Source: CAYMEK01 sp964389305 (GTDB lineage: Bacteria; Spirochaetota; Spirochaetia; SZUA-6; DRHE01). Taken from it: DNA of 42,755 nt. The translations under genes and the position numbers were made by a program. The stretch spans positions 1 to 42,755 of the forward strand of contig CAYMEK010000037.1 of assembly GCA_964389305.1 (NCBI GenBank). The letters run 5' to 3'. Of the stretch, positions 7,461 to 15,892 are shown in pieces; position 1 is the first letter of the stretch, and every line of letters starts with the position of its first letter. The notes beneath the pieces were generated by a model, which was given only the letters and a program-made list of their open reading frames with translations, was not told the DNA's origin and did not search any database.

Positions 7461-9833
7461 TCACAGCCGGACCACTGTCCGGCCAAACCCTCCCTGCTCC
7501 GGGGCGGAGAAGTGGTAGTCCTTGACCTGGGGGGAGTGTTTTAGAAAATCGTGAATTCCCCGCTGCAGTACCCCCTCCCCCAGACCGTGCACGATGCTGA
7601 ACTCGGTGAGCCCGCTCACCAGGGCCCGGTCAATCTGCTGCTCCAGTCTGGCCAGGGCCTCTTCCAACCTCATTCCCCTGACATCGAGCTGGTAGGCGGC
7701 GGGAGCGCTTTGGACCTCCTCTCGGATTGACAGGACCGGCTCTTCGGGGACGGAGTGCGCCGGGATCAGCTCTTCCGCCGGAAAGGTGCCCCTCAGCGTT
7801 TCCGTGGCCACCAGCCAGCGCTCACCCTTCTGTTTCCTCACCAGCTTACCCCGCTTACCTGTCCCCCGGATAATAACCTCCATCCCCTGTTCGAGTGCCA
7901 GTTCCGGGCTGCGGTACAGCGCCCCGCGCTCTCCTTCCAGGGCCTGCTCCCTCCGCGCGATCCCTTCGGCGAGCTCCCGCAAGAACTCCCTGGCCTGCCT
8001 GCGCTCTTCCTCATCCCCGAGGTTGCGCAGGCCCCGAACCAGCTGCTCGTAGCGCTGGCGGCTTTCTTTCAGGAAACGTCTCAGCTCGGCGACTCCCTGT
8101 TCACGAAGCTCGAGTTCCTTCTGGCGCAGTCTCAGCTCTTTCAAGTCGGTCTGACGGGTTTTTTCCCGCAGCTCGCTCTCACGGCTGCGCTGCTGCTGCT
8201 CGGCGGCGAGCAGCCTGCGCTGCTTCTCCGAGAGGCTGGCGACCAGCTCGGCGGTGTCCCCGCGTTCTTCTTTCAGGTATTGGCCTGCGGTACTCAGGAT
8301 TTGCTCGGGAATGCCGCCGCGCCGGGCGACTTCCAGGGCGTGGCTTTCGCCCGGAATCCCGATGATGATGCGGAATGTCGGGCGCAGTTCCTCCACGTCG
8401 AACTCCATGGCCGCGTTCTCCACCCCCCGCCGAGAATAGCCGTAGTTCTTGAGGATGCCGTGATGCGTGGTGGCCAGGCAGAGAGACCCGGTCTCGATGA
8501 AATGGTCCAGCAAAGCCATGGCAATGGCTACTCCCTCCTCCGGGTCCGTTCCGGCCCCCAATTCGTCGAACAGCACCAGAGAGCGGGAACTGGAGTGGCG
8601 GATGATGCGGGCGATGTTCACAATGTGAGCCGAAAACGTGGAGAGGGATTGCTCTATTGACTGCTCGTCCCCTATATCGGCCAGGATATTGTCGAAGACA
8701 CTGAGGGAGGAGTCCTCTCGGGCCGGTATCTCCATCCCGAACTGGTTCATGGCGGCCAGCAGCCCCACTGTCTTGAGGGTGACCGTCTTTCCTCCCGTGT
8801 TAGGCCCGGTAACGATCAGCACCCGGTAGTCTCCGCCCAGAAGAACGGTAATGGGCACACAGCTTTTACCGAGCAGCGGATGCCTGGCATCGAAGAGGCA
8901 GAGCCTGTTTTCCTGCCCCTGGGCGGACACCTCCTGGGCGGGGGCCGAGCGGTGCTGGATGGCGTACAGCGCACGAGCGTACAGTGTATCGAGTCGGGCC
9001 ACGCCTTGGATCAGCGACTGGATCTCTTCGGAGTGTCTGGTTACTTTGGCGCCGAGCTCCCGCAGTATTCGATGAACCTCCCGGCGAAAGCGATTTTCCT
9101 CTTCGGTTATAGTATTGTTTTTCTCCACCATCTCCGCCGGCTCGAGATAGAGCGTGGAGCCGCTGGTGGATACGTCGTGAATGATGCCGGGTATGCGGCC
9201 CTTGAAGTTGCTCTTGATCGGCAGGACCGTGCGTCCGTTTTTCTCGGCGGGAAGATCGGCCTGCCATAGTGACCGGTAGGCGGGATTGCCCAGGTAGGAC
9301 TTGGCCAGGGCTTGGGTTTCTCTCTGCAGGGCTCGAATTCTATCGCGGATCTCCCGCAGAACGGGAATCTGGCTCACTCGCAAGGACCCGTCTTTGTCGA
9401 TGACCGAGAAAATCTCCCTGGACAGCTCTTTCAGCTCGTGAAGCTCCGAAGCCGGTTCGATGAGCAGCGGCTCTCCCGAATCGCGGAGGTGTTTGCGCAG
9501 CCTGCGCGCGGAAATGATAAAGCGGCCCAGGTAAAACAGCTCCTCGACCTCGAACTGGATCCCTCTCTTGAACAACTTCCGTTCCAGCGCGCTCACGTCG
9601 GGAAAATCGAGGGTGGGGAACGCCCGGCCGGATTCCAGCAAACGGCGAAAGGAGACCGCGAGCTGTTTTCGCCGCTCGACTTCGTCTGGGTCCGTAGAGA
9701 TTACCTGCCGGTCGAGCTCCCGCCTTCCCGCTTCACTCAGGCAGCGTTCCTTCAGGGCCTCGACAATGAGAGGAAAATCCAGCAGATCAAGTGTATGGGC
9801 ATCCATGGAATGCGCGGGTGAATGCTTCGACAT
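7461..9833 (-). CDS. mutS2: MutS2, Smr-domain endonuclease/ribosome-rescue ATPase
   Basis: About 790 aa. The order is an N-terminal core/clamp region, the MutS ATPase domain with Walker A GPNTGGKTVTLKT and Walker B LVLFDELGAGTDPEEG, a long coiled coil rich in Glu/Arg/Gln, a KOW-like patch (MEVIIRGTGKRGKLVRKQ) and a C-terminal Smr domain with LDVRGMRLEEA and HGLGEGVLQ. MutS2 proteins suppress recombination and, in Bacillus, split collided ribosomes. Two starts are possible: ATG 9833 has an AGGA site nine bases upstream, while ATG 9806 (MDAHTLDLLDF) fits the usual N-terminus better but lacks a site. Either way the gene overlaps the end of rsgA (by 47 or 20 bp), implying coupled translation. Confidence 0.93.
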   Translation of the reverse strand: MSKHSPAHSMDAHTLDLLDFPLIVEALKERCLSEAGRRELDRQVISTDPDEVERRKQLAVSFRRLLESGRAFPTLDFPDVSALERKLFKRGIQFEVEELFYLGRFIISARRLRKHLRDSGEPLLIEPASELHELKELSREIFSVIDKDGSLRVSQIPVLREIRDRIRALQRETQALAKSYLGNPAYRSLWQADLPAEKNGRTVLPIKSNFKGRIPGIIHDVSTSGSTLYLEPAEMVEKNNTITEEENRFRREVHRILRELGAKVTRHSEEIQSLIQGVARLDTLYARALYAIQHRSAPAQEVSAQGQENRLCLFDARHPLLGKSCVPITVLLGGDYRVLIVTGPNTGGKTVTLKTVGLLAAMNQFGMEIPAREDSSLSVFDNILADIGDEQSIEQSLSTFSAHIVNIARIIRHSSSRSLVLFDELGAGTDPEEGVAIAMALLDHFIETGSLCLATTHHGILKNYGYSRRGVENAAMEFDVEELRPTFRIIIGIPGESHALEVARRGGIPEQILSTAGQYLKEERGDTAELVASLSEKQRRLLAAEQQQRSRESELREKTRQTDLKELRLRQKELELREQGVAELRRFLKESRQRYEQLVRGLRNLGDEEERRQAREFLRELAEGIARREQALEGERGALYRSPELALEQGMEVIIRGTGKRGKLVRKQKGERWLVATETLRGTFPAEELIPAHSVPEEPVLSIREEVQSAPAAYQLDVRGMRLEEALARLEQQIDRALVSGLTEFSIVHGLGEGVLQRGIHDFLKHSPQVKDYHFSAPEQGGFGRTVVRL

Positions 9834-10737
9834 CGTCGTGAATCCTGAGATAACTCTCGTACCGGTCGGGATGTATCCTTCCGGCCTCCACCGCCCGGCG
9901 CACAGCACAGTCCGGCTCGTCGAGGTGGCGGCAGCTCGGGTAGGCACATCCTTTGGCGTAGCTTAAGAACTCGGGGAAGTAGAATGCCAGCTCCCGAGGC
10001 TCGATGCCGGCTATCTCGAACTCCCTGATGCCGGGCGTATCGATAATGGAGCAGCCTGCATGGGTCCTGATCAGGCGGGCAAAACTGGTGGTGTGGCTGC
10101 CGCGGTCATATTTGGAGGAGATATCGCCCACGGGCAGGTCCAACTCCGTGAACATGCTGTTGAGCAGACTCGACTTCCCCACCCCGGATTGGCCGAAAAA
10201 CACGGCTGTCCGGCCGCCGAGTGCCTGCTTCAGCTCTCCGGTTCCGCTGCCGTTGAGGGCCGAGCTGACTATGACTCTGTAGCCGATGCTCCGGTAATTG
10301 TCGATCCGTTCGCTGATTTCCCGATTCATGGCCAGGTCGCTCTTATTGACCACGATAAGCGGCTCCAGCTCTCCGTGCTCGGCGCTGACCAGGACCCGGT
10401 CGATGAAGCGGGGGCGGAAAGGAGGAGACTGCACCGAGCCGACGCAGACCAGAAGCTCGGCGTTGGCCGCGATTGCCTGTACCGCCTGGCGCTTCTTGTT
10501 CCAGCGCACGAGCGAGCTGTGCCGCTCGCGACGCTCGACGATCCAGCCGACATCTTCGGAAATGGGATCGGGATGCAGGGAAACCAGATCGCCGACGGCG
10601 ATAGGATTGTACACGGTTTGCTTTGTCTTGAGCACCTTGCCCTTGATCCGGCATTGGAGCTGCCGGCCCTGTACCTCCACAGTGTAAATGTTGTTTATTC
10701 CATGCAGCACCTGGCCGATCAAAGGCTCCGAGTTCAT
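9787..10737 (-). CDS. rsgA: RsgA, circularly permuted ribosome-assembly GTPase
   Basis: A 316-aa GTPase acting late in 30S subunit maturation. Residues about 1-75 form an OB fold. The permuted G-domain has G4 NKSD (131-134) before G1 GQSGVGKSS (182-190) and G3 DTPG (233-236). The C-terminal zinc motif is Cys264, Cys269, His271 and Cys277. The frame is open further upstream, but ATG 10737 matches the family N-terminus and forms an ATGA overlap with the murI stop. It sits in a leftward group with murI and mutS2. Confidence 0.95.
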   Translation of the reverse strand: MNSEPLIGQVLHGINNIYTVEVQGRQLQCRIKGKVLKTKQTVYNPIAVGDLVSLHPDPISEDVGWIVERRERHSSLVRWNKKRQAVQAIAANAELLVCVGSVQSPPFRPRFIDRVLVSAEHGELEPLIVVNKSDLAMNREISERIDNYRSIGYRVIVSSALNGSGTGELKQALGGRTAVFFGQSGVGKSSLLNSMFTELDLPVGDISSKYDRGSHTTSFARLIRTHAGCSIIDTPGIREFEIAGIEPRELAFYFPEFLSYAKGCAYPSCRHLDEPDCAVRRAVEAGRIHPDRYESYLRIHDDVEAFTRAFHGCPYT

Positions 10738-11615
10738 GTAGTTCCTTTTTCCAGAAACCCGCAGAAGCGCAAGTCGAAAGTCCGGGCGAACAGGCGGTAG
10801 CGTTCCACATCCGCCCGCCCTCCATGAAGGTACAGCTCCGCCGGGAATACGGGGCCGGCCCGGCGATCCGCCTCGCCGCTCTCGCGGCCGCGGCCTGTAC
10901 GGTCCGCGTCCTTCCGGCACTCTACACCGCTTTTATCCGGCCGCTGCTGCTCCAGTAGAGACACGATCCGGTTAGTCACCCCTTCCCTGGAATCGACCAG
11001 CATCGTGCCCTGGGGAAGGACCGAACGGAACTCGCGCTCCAGAAGAACGAAATGGGTGCAGCCCAGAACCACGACCTGTACGGCATCCGCCTGCAGAGCT
11101 TTAAGCTCTTCGGCCACCAGGGCGCGTTTTTCCCTGTCACCAACCTCAAAGTAGCCGTATTCGGCCAGCTCCACCAGACGGGCCACGGCCACCCTGATCA
11201 CCTCACGCCCCGGTGCGAAATCCTGAATGAGCCTGTCGAGATAGGCTCCGGAGGCCGTTTGCCGGGTTGCTACGACCGCTATCCTTCCCTCCCGCAGGCA
11301 CCCGGCGGCCGGTTTGACCGCAGGAACAACTCCCACAAAGGGAGCCGAGAAGCGCTCCCTCAACGCTTCCAAGGCCACCACCGAGGCCGTGTTGCAGGCT
11401 ATCACGATCAGGGCTGGATCGAAGCGCGCAACCGCCAGCGAAACGCTCTCTATCACCAGGGTGCGCAGGAGCTCGGCCGGTTTCTCGCCGAAGGGGAAGT
11501 ATTTCCTGTCTGCCAGGTAGATGAGCCGCCTGCCAGGTAAACGCTGCCTGGCCGCAGCCAGGTAGGGCAGCCCGCCGGCGCCGGAATCGTAGAACAACAG
11601 CGGTCTGTCAGCCAT
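10734..11615 (-). CDS. murI: glutamate racemase MurI
   Basis: A 293-aa cofactor-independent racemase that supplies D-glutamate for peptidoglycan. Visible motifs are YDSGAGG (Asp10-Ser11) and the two catalytic cysteines in CNTAS (Cys74) and GCTHF (Cys186). The start at ATG 11615 overlaps the upstream zinc-ribbon gene by 8 bp; a longer open frame upstream is rejected because it runs through that gene. A charged C-terminal tail of about 55 residues (RKDADRTGRGRESGE region) is longer than in most MurI proteins and has no recognised domain. Confidence 0.95.
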   Translation of the reverse strand: MADRPLLFYDSGAGGLPYLAAARQRLPGRRLIYLADRKYFPFGEKPAELLRTLVIESVSLAVARFDPALIVIACNTASVVALEALRERFSAPFVGVVPAVKPAAGCLREGRIAVVATRQTASGAYLDRLIQDFAPGREVIRVAVARLVELAEYGYFEVGDREKRALVAEELKALQADAVQVVVLGCTHFVLLEREFRSVLPQGTMLVDSREGVTNRIVSLLEQQRPDKSGVECRKDADRTGRGRESGEADRRAGPVFPAELYLHGGRADVERYRLFARTFDLRFCGFLEKGTT

Positions 11616-11898
11616 TCCCGAACAGATTTTTGAAATCCTCTTTCGCCTTCTTCTGCTCTGTGGGCGAAACAGCTCCGCCTTCCGCTCTGAACTGGAAGTA
11701 ATCGCAGAAATTACTTCTATCCTTGTCGGCCACTGGTTCGGGAATGGTTTCCAGACAATCCCAGTGAGCACCCACGCTGTAAAAGCGGCAGTTGCGGCAG
11801 ATCTTCAAATCCTTGCCGCAGGAGGGGCATACGGTAGAGCGGAAGATCGGCATTGTCTCGTCTATTGCGGCGCCGCATAGGGAACAAGTACGACTCAT
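11608..11898 (-). CDS. eight-cysteine zinc-ribbon protein
   Basis: A 96-aa protein with Cys5-x2-Cys8, Cys24-x2-Cys27, Cys34-x2-Cys37, Cys48 and Cys65. The first two pairs form a classical zinc ribbon (CSLCG ... CPSCGKDL), and the other cysteines could bind a second metal. The C-terminal half is charged and helical (SPTEQKKAKEDFKNLF). The start is ATG 11898. It is first in the leftward murI-rsgA-mutS2 group. No enzymatic motif is visible; binding to RNA, ribosome or a partner protein is possible but unproven. Confidence 0.8.
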   Translation of the reverse strand: MSRTCSLCGAAIDETMPIFRSTVCPSCGKDLKICRNCRFYSVGAHWDCLETIPEPVADKDRSNFCDYFQFRAEGGAVSPTEQKKAKEDFKNLFGNG

Positions 11899-12011
11899 AA
11901 GCAATAGTACACGTAAATGGCGAGCTCATGCAACGCTCCCGCTGCCCGCCGCCGGCCCTCGGCACATCAAAGGGTTGTGTAGAAAACTGTATTTGGATTA
12001 AGCTGGACTGC

Positions 12012-12611
12012 ATGTTTTCGTTCAAAACCTGCCGCGAGCCGGATTGCCCAAATCTGGCCGCCTACAACAGCGATGTCTGCCTGATGCACATGGAAGATCC
12101 CGCTGCGTACACGGCGGAAATCCGGAACCTGCTTTCTGCAGCGGATACCATAGCCGACCTGAATCTCTCTTTAATCGAGCTGGCGGATATGGATTTAAGC
12201 GGCAAGAGCATCAATCACTGCGCGCTTTCCCGGGCCAAACTGACGAACATCAACTTCGACGGGGCAAGTATCAGGTTCGTGTTTCTCGATTTCGCTGTTC
12301 TGATCGGCTGCAGCTTTAGAAAGAGCCGTCTGCTGTCAGCGGTTTTTGCCGGCGCGGAAATCGCCGATTCCGACTTCACGGGCTCGGATATTGCTCGCTG
12401 CAACTTCTGCGGTGTCCGCTGCCGGAAAACCCTCTTCGACGAGTCAGACCTGTACGCCAGCCGTTTCATCGGTTCACGGCTGGAAGAGCTCGGATTCCGG
12501 GACTGCAATCTCAAGCAGGTCCGTTTCGAGCATGCCGGGCTATCGAAGGTCGATTTTCGCTCTTCCAACACGGAAGACGCGTTTTTTGAGGAGCAAGCCC
12601 GGCAGCCGTGA
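12012..12611 (+). CDS. pentapeptide-repeat protein with N-terminal zinc-like finger
   Basis: A 199-aa protein. Residues 7-26 carry Cys7-x4-Cys12-x10-Cys23-x2-His26, which looks like a small metal site. Residues about 55-190 are degenerate pentapeptide repeats with Leu/Phe at the centre (MDLSG, INFDG, SDFTG, CNFCG, SRFIG, VDFRS), predicting a right-handed quadrilateral beta helix. ATG 12012 is preferred over upstream codons because the Cys motif follows directly. The stop overlaps the next gene as GTGA. Pentapeptide proteins have varied roles, including DNA mimicry; nothing here selects one. Confidence 0.8.
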   Translation: MFSFKTCREPDCPNLAAYNSDVCLMHMEDPAAYTAEIRNLLSAADTIADLNLSLIELADMDLSGKSINHCALSRAKLTNINFDGASIRFVFLDFAVLIGCSFRKSRLLSAVFAGAEIADSDFTGSDIARCNFCGVRCRKTLFDESDLYASRFIGSRLEELGFRDCNLKQVRFEHAGLSKVDFRSSNTEDAFFEEQARQP

Positions 12612-13174
12612 GGTTTTTCAGCTACTACTCCATATTCCATTTCTCCAACTCCTACCTGCTCGGTCCCGACGGGCCCGGTGATGCAGTGCTCATCGATCCA
12701 GGAGTGTTCGACGAAGGGCTGTTGAGACTGGTTGAGGACAACAAGCTTTATATTCGCTATGTTCTGATTACCCACATCCACCATGGGCACGTGAACGGAC
12801 TTAGAACGGTACGTAAGATATATGAGACGAGCATCTTCTGTTTCGATCCTGAGCGTCTGGAGTTGCCGGCTTCCCGGCTGAGTGAAGGAAGCCCCTTAGA
12901 ATGCGGGGAGTTTTCTTTCAAGGTCCTGGAGACCCCCGGTCACTCCAATGACTCGCTGTGCTTTCTGATCGACCGCCTGCTGTTCACCGGAGACACGCTG
13001 TCAGCCTGCTCGATCGGACGAACCGAGACAGGATACGAGCGTGCCCTACTGATCTCCTCGATTCGTAAGAAAATTCTGAGTTTGGAGCAGGACCTGTTCA
13101 TTTTCCCCGGGCACGGACCACCCACCCGGTTGGAGATTGAAAAAAAATTCAATCCCTATCTGTCACCGGGTTGA
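12608..13174 (+). CDS. metallo-beta-lactamase-fold hydrolase with altered metal motif
   Basis: A 188-aa single-domain MBL-fold protein of glyoxalase II/hydroxyacyl-hydrolase size. Motifs visible: T-H56-I-H58-H-G60-H61, TPGH112, FTGD129T and FPGH169G. The usual HxHxDH Asp is Gly60, so the second metal site lacks a ligand. The start is GTG, overlapping the pentapeptide gene stop as GTGA, so the two are translationally coupled. The 3' end overlaps the convergent rluD gene by 12 bp. Substrate unknown. Confidence 0.85.
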   Translation: MRFFSYYSIFHFSNSYLLGPDGPGDAVLIDPGVFDEGLLRLVEDNKLYIRYVLITHIHHGHVNGLRTVRKIYETSIFCFDPERLELPASRLSEGSPLECGEFSFKVLETPGHSNDSLCFLIDRLLFTGDTLSACSIGRTETGYERALLISSIRKKILSLEQDLFIFPGHGPPTRLEIEKKFNPYLSPG

Positions 13175-14122
13175 AGATAGAAACGAACGGAAGCGCTCCG
13201 GCAAGGGCGCCCTGAAGGTCCGAGGCTGCTGTTCTCCGGGAAGTCTCAGGCGCAGACGCTGTGCGTGAAGCATCAGGGTGCGATCCGGTCCTCCCCGTCG
13301 CTTCCATCCGTATACCCTATCTCCGACGATCGGGCAGCCGAGATAGGCCATGTGCACCCGTAGCTGGTGGGTCCTGCCTGTTCTGGGCTGCAGGGAAACC
13401 AGGCTGAAGCCGTTGAACGCCCTGAGCTGCCGGTATACCGTGACGCTGCGCCTGCCGCCTGATGTACCCGGAGGCAGCACGGCGAAGCGCTGGCGATGAT
13501 ATGGGTCTCTGCCTATCCGGGTGTCGATCCGGCCCTCGGCAGCCGGGATTCGGCCGTCGATCACGGCCAGGTACCTCTTGTCGACCAGACGATTGCGGAA
13601 CTGGGCGGCCAGGAACTCCTGGGCATCCGGGTTTTTGGCCGTGATGATGACACCGGAGGTATCCTTATCCAGCCGGTGAACGATCCCGGGCCTGGTTTCA
13701 CCTTCCGAAAACCGCCGTCCGATCCCTGTGCAGTATCCCAGGATTGCATTCACCAGTGTACCGGACCGGTTCCCCGAGGCCGGGTGCACCACCATACCCT
13801 GGGGTTTGTTGACCACCAGAACATTGGCATCCTCGAAGAGGATGTCCAGGGCGATCTGTTCCGGTTCCACCGCCGGTCCCGCAGCCGCTGTGAAAGTAAT
13901 CTCCAGATTGTCTCCGGAGCGCAGGTGCCTGCTTAATTTCGCTTCCTTGCCATTGACCCGCAGCGATAGAATCCGCCGTTTGAGCTGGCTGCGGGTGAAA
14001 AGATGAGCCTGCCCGGCGAGGTAGGAATCGATACGGACAGCCTCATGTGTTTCAGCGCCGACCTGTATATTGACGGTTCTGACTTCCGGAGCTATCTTCC
14101 GTATCTCGTCCTCTTCCTTCAA
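13163..14122 (-). CDS. rluD: RluA/RluD-family 23S rRNA pseudouridine synthase
   Basis: A 319-aa protein with an N-terminal S4 RNA-binding domain (residues about 28-85, RSQLKRRILSLRVNGKEA) and a catalytic domain with HRLDKDTSG (catalytic Asp152), followed by KRYLAV and RTGRTHQLRVH. Size and S4 domain suit RluD, which modifies 23S rRNA helix 69, but other RluA paralogues cannot be excluded. The only fitting start is TTG 14122, forming a TTGA overlap with the preceding membrane-protein gene. It is last in the leftward ECF-yggS group. Confidence 0.93.
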   Translation of the reverse strand: MKEEDEIRKIAPEVRTVNIQVGAETHEAVRIDSYLAGQAHLFTRSQLKRRILSLRVNGKEAKLSRHLRSGDNLEITFTAAAGPAVEPEQIALDILFEDANVLVVNKPQGMVVHPASGNRSGTLVNAILGYCTGIGRRFSEGETRPGIVHRLDKDTSGVIITAKNPDAQEFLAAQFRNRLVDKRYLAVIDGRIPAAEGRIDTRIGRDPYHRQRFAVLPPGTSGGRRSVTVYRQLRAFNGFSLVSLQPRTGRTHQLRVHMAYLGCPIVGDRVYGWKRRGGPDRTLMLHAQRLRLRLPGEQQPRTFRAPLPERFRSFLSSTR

Positions 14123-14559
14123 GGCTCGCTCTCTACCTCCCGACTTTTGCTCCGCCCACCCCCACTTGCCCCACGGCTGCCCGCCCTGTTCGCCTTGATC
14201 TTACCCACGGTGTAGTCTGCAATCGCGATAAGCAGGGACGCCGACAGTGCACCTATGAATACTCCCAGATTTTCATTCCTGGAATACGGCTCGGCACCCG
14301 GAGCACGAAAGGGCCAGGGGGCATAGGCTCTGTCCCAGTCATGGTCGGCGTAGCGATAGAAATCGTATACTTCCAGAGACAGGAAAAGAGTCAGCGGTAA
14401 GGTTCCGAGCATGATTATTTCGGCCCGCCTCAAGTCCCTCAGGAAAGGCGAGAACTCCTGCTTATCGTATTCTTCGGGAACCTGCTCTTGTTCCTGGCAG
14501 AAAAGCGGAAACGCAGCAGCCGCAAGGAGGATCAAAGCAAACGGAAGCGCTCTGCTCAT
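14119..14559 (-). CDS. secreted/membrane protein, unknown
   Basis: A 146-aa protein. Residues 1-21 form a signal peptide (MSRALPFALILLAAAAFPLF then CQ, possibly a lipobox-like FPLFC). Two further hydrophobic segments lie at about 48-62 and 98-116, with a basic Gly/Arg/Ser-rich tail. The ATG has an AGGTAGG ribosome-binding site. It lies 6 bp behind yggS and overlaps rluD by 4 bp. No family recognised. Confidence 0.75.
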   Translation of the reverse strand: MSRALPFALILLAAAAFPLFCQEQEQVPEEYDKQEFSPFLRDLRRAEIIMLGTLPLTLFLSLEVYDFYRYADHDWDRAYAPWPFRAPGAEPYSRNENLGVFIGALSASLLIAIADYTVGKIKANRAGSRGASGGGRSKSREVESEP

Positions 14560-14565
14560 CGTTGC

Positions 14566-15309
14566 CTACCTGAGGCGAGGGCCGAACAGGGCCGTGCCCA
14601 ATCGAACCAGGGTCGCTCCCTCTTCAATGGCGATCTCGAAATCGCCGGACATCCCCATGGACAGGACATCCAGATCGAGCTGAGGATAATGCTCCTGCAG
14701 GCGCTCGTACAGCTCGCGGAGTTCTGCGAAGGCCCGTCGTATCCGGTCTCGATCTTCTGTGAACGGGCCTATGGTCATCAATCCGCGGATAGTGAGCTGC
14801 TCCAGCTCCAGAACCTCCTCGAGGGTTTGTCTTAGCTTTTCTTCGTCCCTGAATCCGAATTTGCTGTCCTCACCTGAGGTGTTTACTTCCAGTAGAACGT
14901 CCATCCGGGTTCCTGCCTCCGCGCACTGTCCATCCAACGCCCGAGCCGTCTCCGGCTTGTCGATGGACTGAACGCAACGGAAAAGGCGGGCGGCGATTTT
15001 CGCCTTGTTGCGCTGGAGGTGTCCGATCAGGTGAAGCTCGACGGGACCAAGGGCTTCCTCCGGAGGTTCGTTAGCAGAAACAGATAGCACCAGCGGCTCG
15101 TATTTGGCCTGGGCCTCTTGAACCCGGTTTTCTCCGAACAGATCCAATCCGGCCTGGCGGGCTATCCGGATCTGGTCGGCCGGGAAGCTTTTGGTCACAG
15201 CCATCAACCGTACATCTGCCGGATCGCGGCCGCTGCGCCGGGCGGCCCCGGCGATGTGCTGCCGGACTTCTTTCAAGTTATCGCGAAGCTCGGCGAGGTT
15301 TACGCTCAT
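14566..15309 (-). CDS. yggS: YggS/PLPHP pyridoxal-phosphate homeostasis protein
   Basis: A 247-aa TIM-barrel PLP-binding protein resembling the N-terminal domain of alanine racemase. The PLP lysine is Lys40 in MAVTKSFP. Other family motifs are FGENRVQEA, HLIGHLQRNK, GLMTIGPF and LSMGMSGDFEIAI. These proteins buffer PLP and affect amino-acid pools; they have no known catalytic product. The gene begins 3 bp behind the ECF S-component gene, so it is probably cotranscribed with the importer. Confidence 0.95.
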   Translation of the reverse strand: MSVNLAELRDNLKEVRQHIAGAARRSGRDPADVRLMAVTKSFPADQIRIARQAGLDLFGENRVQEAQAKYEPLVLSVSANEPPEEALGPVELHLIGHLQRNKAKIAARLFRCVQSIDKPETARALDGQCAEAGTRMDVLLEVNTSGEDSKFGFRDEEKLRQTLEEVLELEQLTIRGLMTIGPFTEDRDRIRRAFAELRELYERLQEHYPQLDLDVLSMGMSGDFEIAIEEGATLVRLGTALFGPRLR

Positions 15310-15312
15310 TCT

Positions 15313-15864
15313 TTACCAGCCTAGCTCGGTTACCGGCGGATAGGCCCTGCGGACCGCCAGGGTCAGGGGAATGCCTCCGGCCACCCCGGCCAGGTTCTGC
15401 AGCAGGTTGCCCGGCAGCTCTACCAGGGCGGCGGCCAAACCGACCATCAGGCTGCCGGCCAGCAGGTAACCCCCGCACATAACCGCAGTGCCGGCGGCCG
15501 CTCCTGCCAGCCAGTACCAGTTGAAACCACCTCCTTGCTCCCGCCGGGCAATGCCGGCTACCAGTCCGGCCACCAGCCCCTGGAGCCCGTGGACGAACAG
15601 GGAGATCGGAGCCCATTGGGAATAACCGGAAATGATGTCCGCCAGGGCCGTGCCCAGCCCGCCTGCGATGAGAGCGCTGACCGGCCCGAAGGTAAAGGCA
15701 GTAAAATAGATGGCAACATCTCCGAGGTTGAGGTATCCCCTGGTGGGGGCGATGGGAATCCGCACCATGTAAGTGAATACCGCCGTCACCGCTGTGAGAA
15801 TCGCCAGGGAGGCGATGCGGAACGCCGGGCTGGCTGGAATACGCTTTCGCTTTTGATCGTTCAT
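15313..15864 (-). CDS. ECF transporter S component (ECF-ribofla_trS-like)
   Basis: A 183-aa membrane protein with about six hydrophobic segments. The signature RGYLNLGDVAIYFTAFTFGP and the following GLGTALADIISGY match the S-component family Pfam calls ECF-ribofla_trS (PF07155), recalled rather than searched. S components bind the vitamin or precursor with high affinity and dock on the EcfA-EcfT energising module, which is encoded just upstream. The substrate cannot be read from the sequence. The yggS neighbour hints at B6 metabolism, but only weakly. Confidence 0.88.
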   Translation of the reverse strand: MNDQKRKRIPASPAFRIASLAILTAVTAVFTYMVRIPIAPTRGYLNLGDVAIYFTAFTFGPVSALIAGGLGTALADIISGYSQWAPISLFVHGLQGLVAGLVAGIARREQGGGFNWYWLAGAAAGTAVMCGGYLLAGSLMVGLAAALVELPGNLLQNLAGVAGGIPLTLAVRRAYPPVTELGW

Positions 15865-15892
15865 GGCATTGAAGTATAAAATAAATCCCGGC

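Noticed and set aside
7755..8660. 301-codon plus-strand frame
   Set aside because: Antisense to mutS2, no ribosome-binding site, and no protein-like hydrophobic pattern.
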